DNA of 64,000 bases, taken from contig JADNRZ010000008.1 in NCBI GenBank assembly GCA_015501605.1, positions 1,178,001 to 1,242,000 on the forward strand, written 5' to 3'. Below, piece after piece: positions 60,290 through 64,000 of the stretch (the first letter of the stretch is position 1; each line of letters opens with the position of its first letter). Under the pieces are notes generated by a model. It was not told where the DNA came from and made no database searches. It saw nothing but the letters and a program-made list of their open reading frames with translations. Source of the DNA: Panaeolus papilionaceus. Taxonomy: Eukaryota; Basidiomycota; Agaricomycetes; Agaricales. The position numbers were made by a program, and so were the translations under genes.

Positions 60290-60450
60290 TATCGCGACGA
60301 CGCGATTGGGACTTTAATTCTGTGACGCGACGCGTTTAATTTTCCCTCCAATTGATACATTGGAAATATGTTTGCGCATGTATGTGAACATTGGGCTGTT
60401 GACTGTGTTGGCAAGGCGAGTGGGTGAACTTTGGAGAAGTAGTATACAAC
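60290..60450. repeat. Diverged duplication E, copy 2 (partner 57920-58070)
   Basis: Short ordered matches to copy 1, including GACGCGACGC, GTTTAATTTTCC and TTGGCAAG. Non-coding. Confidence 0.5.
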
Positions 60451-62264
60451 CACCACCCGCCTTGCAGAAAATTTTAAATACGTAATTCGTAGTGAAGTCC
60501 TCTAGGATACATACATCGGAGCCTCTTCAACATGACATTGAAAATTGAAATGTAATTCGTAACACGGTATCACTGTCAGCGCTAAGTTGGTGAATTCCGT
60601 GGGCCGTCATGCTACAAATCAAAATGAATTAACACAAATAAAACCTAGCATATACCATTTCTGGGTTACAACGAATTAACATATTGACAACCCACCGTGT
60701 CTCGAAGACCATGCATGACAAAGACGAGGGGCTCTACTTGGGCTTAGGATTCCGATCCTCTGCGGTCCCCACCCACATCCCGTTCCGAACATTATGCATG
60801 TCTGCTCGATGTCTTCGTTGGAACCTAGTGTGGGTGAACGAGGCACTGAGAGTTCGATTTCTCGCGGGGAGGGGATTCGGACAGCAGCGCTCCACTCCGG
60901 CTTGACAATGATTGGGCTGCAAGTCAGAGGGATTGATGGGATGATATCATCGCGAGGAGGTTGCGTGATGGCGGATGTAGTTGCAACGCGGGAGATGTCG
61001 AGGGAACAAAGAAGCGAAAAAAAACTCGAGCAGGTGTGAATTTGATATATTTTGAATGGTGTCGGCTGACCCTGATCGTTCTATTCCCGCGAACATACAC
61101 GAGAACCTTTCGGGGAGAAAATGTGTAAGCAAGACAGAAAGGGAAGAGAACAGAAAAGGAGACTATACCGCATATGGATGCATCTTTTATACACACTTGT
61201 TCGCTCAGACTGCGTCGAATTCGTTAGTCTGGGAACTAGTGAGTAAACCTCCAGAGCCGAAAGGGGGCGTCGTACCCACTCCACACATTTAGCTTTCATC
61301 CAAGTTCCATTCAACTTTCGCTTCTTCGGTCAATAAAAACACAACAAAAAGAAAATAAAATAAAACATAGGAGACTCACTCTTTTCTCAAATACAAAGGA
61401 GACATTACTTCCCCACACCCACATCGTTCCAGACCGGAACGGGAGTCAATAGCATCAGCCGATGCATACAAGGGGGAAAGAAGCTCAAAGTGCGCACCTT
61501 ATGGGGCTGAGGAACCCTGAATGGATGCGAAAAGGGGATAGTGGAACACTGAAAAGGGAAAAAAGGCTGCCAAGGGATCAACGTTTTAAAAATAAGCCAA
61601 GGGCCGAAGGAAGACCCACGTGGGATTGTTGACGCGAGGTTCAACTTTTATCAAGCATTGTTGGATTTTGCTTTCGGATTTGACGTTGGACGACCATCAC
61701 GACGACGACGAACGACGACGAGGGATACGATTTACATACATACGTCTTACTTGATTGCTTCCTTGGTTATCAACTTATATACTGCGCTACTCGACTTGAG
61801 ATTTCTTCGTTGAATTGAGGAGGAGGTGAGTTCCTAATCATGCTTTAAACCAGGAACGAGGAGAAGTGATTGACACCGGTCATGTATGATCTCTGTTTAG
61901 CGTTCTAGCCAAACCCAAACCCACCCAACATTGTGTTTCGCTTTCCTCCATCCATCCATTCACCCATCGTGACTTCCTCGGCTGCAGTCTTGCAACTTCC
62001 ACCGACGGACTGCATTTCTTTTTGGTTTCATTTTTCTTCTTCTTCGCTCTTTGTTCTCTACAACGAAGACGTTGCTCCTCAGGCAGAATTCAGTTTCCAG
62101 CTCTGACACACGACCTTACCCACTGGCTTGACTCGACCTGCGACGCCACTCTTTTCGTCCAGGTACATTTCAGTAATTATTCTATCTACCACTCACACTT
62201 GTAACTGAAAGGTATGCACGTCGTCATCCAGTCAAACCCGTCACCTAACTAACCCCTATACAGC

Positions 62265-63750
62265 ATGTCCTCATCCCCCTCATCGTCCTCTTCAACATCA
62301 CCCCCCTCAACCACCTCATCAACCGTCTCTTCCAGCCCCACACCCTACGATGCCACCCCCAAAAACGACAAACGCATCCTCACCGTCGTCGTTATCCTCG
62401 GCATTGCAGCCTTCTTCCTTGTCCTCTACATTATCCACATCACCATCAAGCTCAAACGCCGGCAGCGTGCTGAGGGCACCGAAGGACCCTTTGCAGGGAC
62501 AGTGCTGGCTGGTGAACATTTGGCGGCTAAGATTACGCCCTTTGGGGAGGGTGTAGCGGGGAGCAGAGGGCCTAGATATAGTGAGTACTCTTCAAGGAAT
62601 TTGAATTTGGTTGGGACGGTGCTGATTGATTTTTTGTGTCTTGTGCTTCTCTTCTGTTTCTGATTGTCAATCGCCGTCAATCATCTATTTATCTACCCGT
62701 CGCCTCCGCATTCACCATCATCTTCTATCAACTTTGTCTTCCATCAATGTCACCCATCCGCCCTTCAATCACAAAGACCACACGCCCGGCTCAGACATGC
62801 GTATCGCCCTCCGGCGTCCAGACGGCGCATGGCATTTCGCAGACTCGAGGACGCCATTCACACCAGTGGGCGTGAGCGAGATTGACGTCTTACCGAGCCC
62901 GACGGTGTCGACGAGCAGTTTAGGGAGCTTCAACAGCATTACTGGGAGTAGACATTCGGAGCCGCGGAGGATGGGGAGCGGGGATGTTGATGAAGAGGGG
63001 AGGAGAACAACGGGAGGAGGGAGCGGAGGGGAGAGAAGACACTTTTTGCCTATCCCGAAAGTCCAGGTTCCGGGTCCTGCGAGTCCTGCGTCTTCATCAT
63101 CGAGTTATTCGAACCCTTTCTCTCCTGCTTCCCCGATGTCGCCGTATGTGCATGGCGGTAATACGCGTTCGAGTCCGTCATCGCCGTTGGCGGGGAACGT
63201 AACCAATCCGTTTGAAGCTCCGTCTTCAGCTGCAGAGGTGCCTGCGCCTGCGTATTCTTATTCCTCTTCTTCGTACCCTGCGACTTCCTCTTCCTCACCT
63301 TTTGCGAAATCGACGACACCGAGTCCTCTTGTACCCTCTAATGACGACTACAAATCCAAACAGCGAGGTAAATCAAAGTTGGGAGTCGTCACCACTTTCC
63401 CCGCCCCTGAGGAGAGCGAACCCGAAGTGCGATCCCGGGTGTCGTTGAGTGATCCATTTGATTCGCCATCTCAGTCATATTCGCCCTATCCTTCTCATGC
63501 ACATCCCCGCACATCGCATTACTCTCCTAATCCCCTTCATACGACCCACTCTCCTCATCATCACTCTTCACATTCTCACTCCCCCCACACACCCAACTCC
63601 GCCCGCTCGCGCTCACGCGACCCACTTACGCCGCTCTCCCCAAAAGAAGCAGAGGCGAGGATCGAGCGGGGGCTGTATAGAGGCCGAGACCCGGAGTTGG
63701 GCTTTCATGTTGCTGCGTTGGTGCCGCCTGCGTATTCTAGGGATGCTTAA
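62265..63750 (+). CDS. Single-pass membrane protein with Ser/Pro-rich cytoplasmic tail
   Basis: Two exons (62265-62580 and 62777-63750) join in phase to 429 residues. A short Ser/Thr/Pro-rich N-terminus precedes one hydrophobic segment at about residues 38-60 (ILTVVVILGIAAFFLVLYII), followed by a basic stop-transfer stretch (KLKRRQR). The rest is low-complexity, rich in Ser, Pro and Tyr, with His-rich repeats near the end (HHHSSHSHSPH) and a conserved-looking C-terminus (EAEARIERGLYRGRDPELGF). There is no cleavable signal peptide, so a type III or tail-exposed topology with a long cytoplasmic part is likely. Fungal wall sensors have a similar outline, but their Cys-rich WSC region is missing. 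Function unknown. Confidence 0.78.
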
Positions 63751-64000
63751 GCCTAAGGACGCAGAGGCGGGGTTATATTATTTTTTATTCTTATCGGAGA
63801 TATTTTCCACCGTAGATATTTACATACTTACTGGGTAGTTATGCTGCCTGGTTCTGGTTCTGGTTTTGGCTGCGACGTTCATACTATTCCTACTTTCCCT
63901 TCCTTGCTTGCTTGATTGCGTATTTTTTATTGTGACTGATTTATTGGTTTTTATGGTTATTAGCATTAGTTTCCGTTTTTTACTCATTCATCCATTCAGC
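63751..64000. other. 3' flank of the membrane protein gene
   Basis: T-rich sequence after the stop codon, likely 3'UTR. Nothing else seen before the end of the window. Confidence 0.4.

Larger units (their letters stand above)
59221..62264. other. Long intergenic region, mosaic of repeats and promoter
   Basis: 59462-59670 belongs to duplication A, 59683-60015 to D and 60290-60450 to E. The plus frame at 60023-60280 and the frames around 60684-61300 show no domain. From about 61650 the sequence becomes CT-rich and probably holds the promoter, 5'UTR and a 5'UTR intron (an acceptor-like TATACAG lies just before the ATG) of the next gene. Confidence 0.45.

Noticed and set aside
1..64000. CRISPR array, rRNA or centromere/telomere repeats
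   Set aside because: No regularly spaced repeats, rRNA core sequence or telomeric tandem found on reading the window.

Overview
The window looks like nuclear DNA of a filamentous basidiomycete, most likely a mushroom-forming Agaricomycete. The genes are dense, lie on both strands, and carry many introns of about 50-60 nt with GT..AG ends. Several families are typical of the group: F-box/LRR proteins, CFEM proteins, a small secreted Cys-rich protein and a GCN1-type HEAT-repeat giant. No bacterial, viral or organellar sequence is evident. Exon joins were worked out by hand from splice sites, reading phase and family motifs.

Left part (about 2-41 kb), a fairly ordinary gene neighbourhood: a 2,465-residue Ras-GEF/PH/RhoGAP regulator (+); a sirtuin (-); an F-box/LRR protein (-); a Cys-rich F-box-like protein (+); a decayed gene (-); a C2H2 zinc-finger protein (+); a gene-poor stretch with one doubtful small gene; a secreted type-B carboxylesterase (-) divergent from a CFEM protein (+); and a complete GCN1 (-).

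Right part (about 41-61 kb), a rearranged accessory region: a beta-propeller lactonase (+), a mitochondrial-type class III CoA-transferase (-) and a mitochondrial-type PrpF-family isomerase (-) lie close together and may form an organic-acid or ring-cleavage catabolic cluster. They are interleaved with partial duplications. Copies of the CoA-transferase 5' end and of the PrpF 3' end form complementary truncated remnants. A piece of a DOP1-like gene, introns included, is inserted between them. A 248-residue beta-rich protein is intact at 58.5 kb and exists as a broken copy at 41.9 kb. A small orphan gene is intact at 45.4 kb and represented by its last exon only at 53.5 kb. Two small secreted proteins sit among these blocks.

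Right edge (about 61-64 kb): a long presumed promoter/5'UTR followed by a serine/proline-rich single-pass membrane protein (+). I found no tRNA, rRNA, CRISPR or intact transposon.
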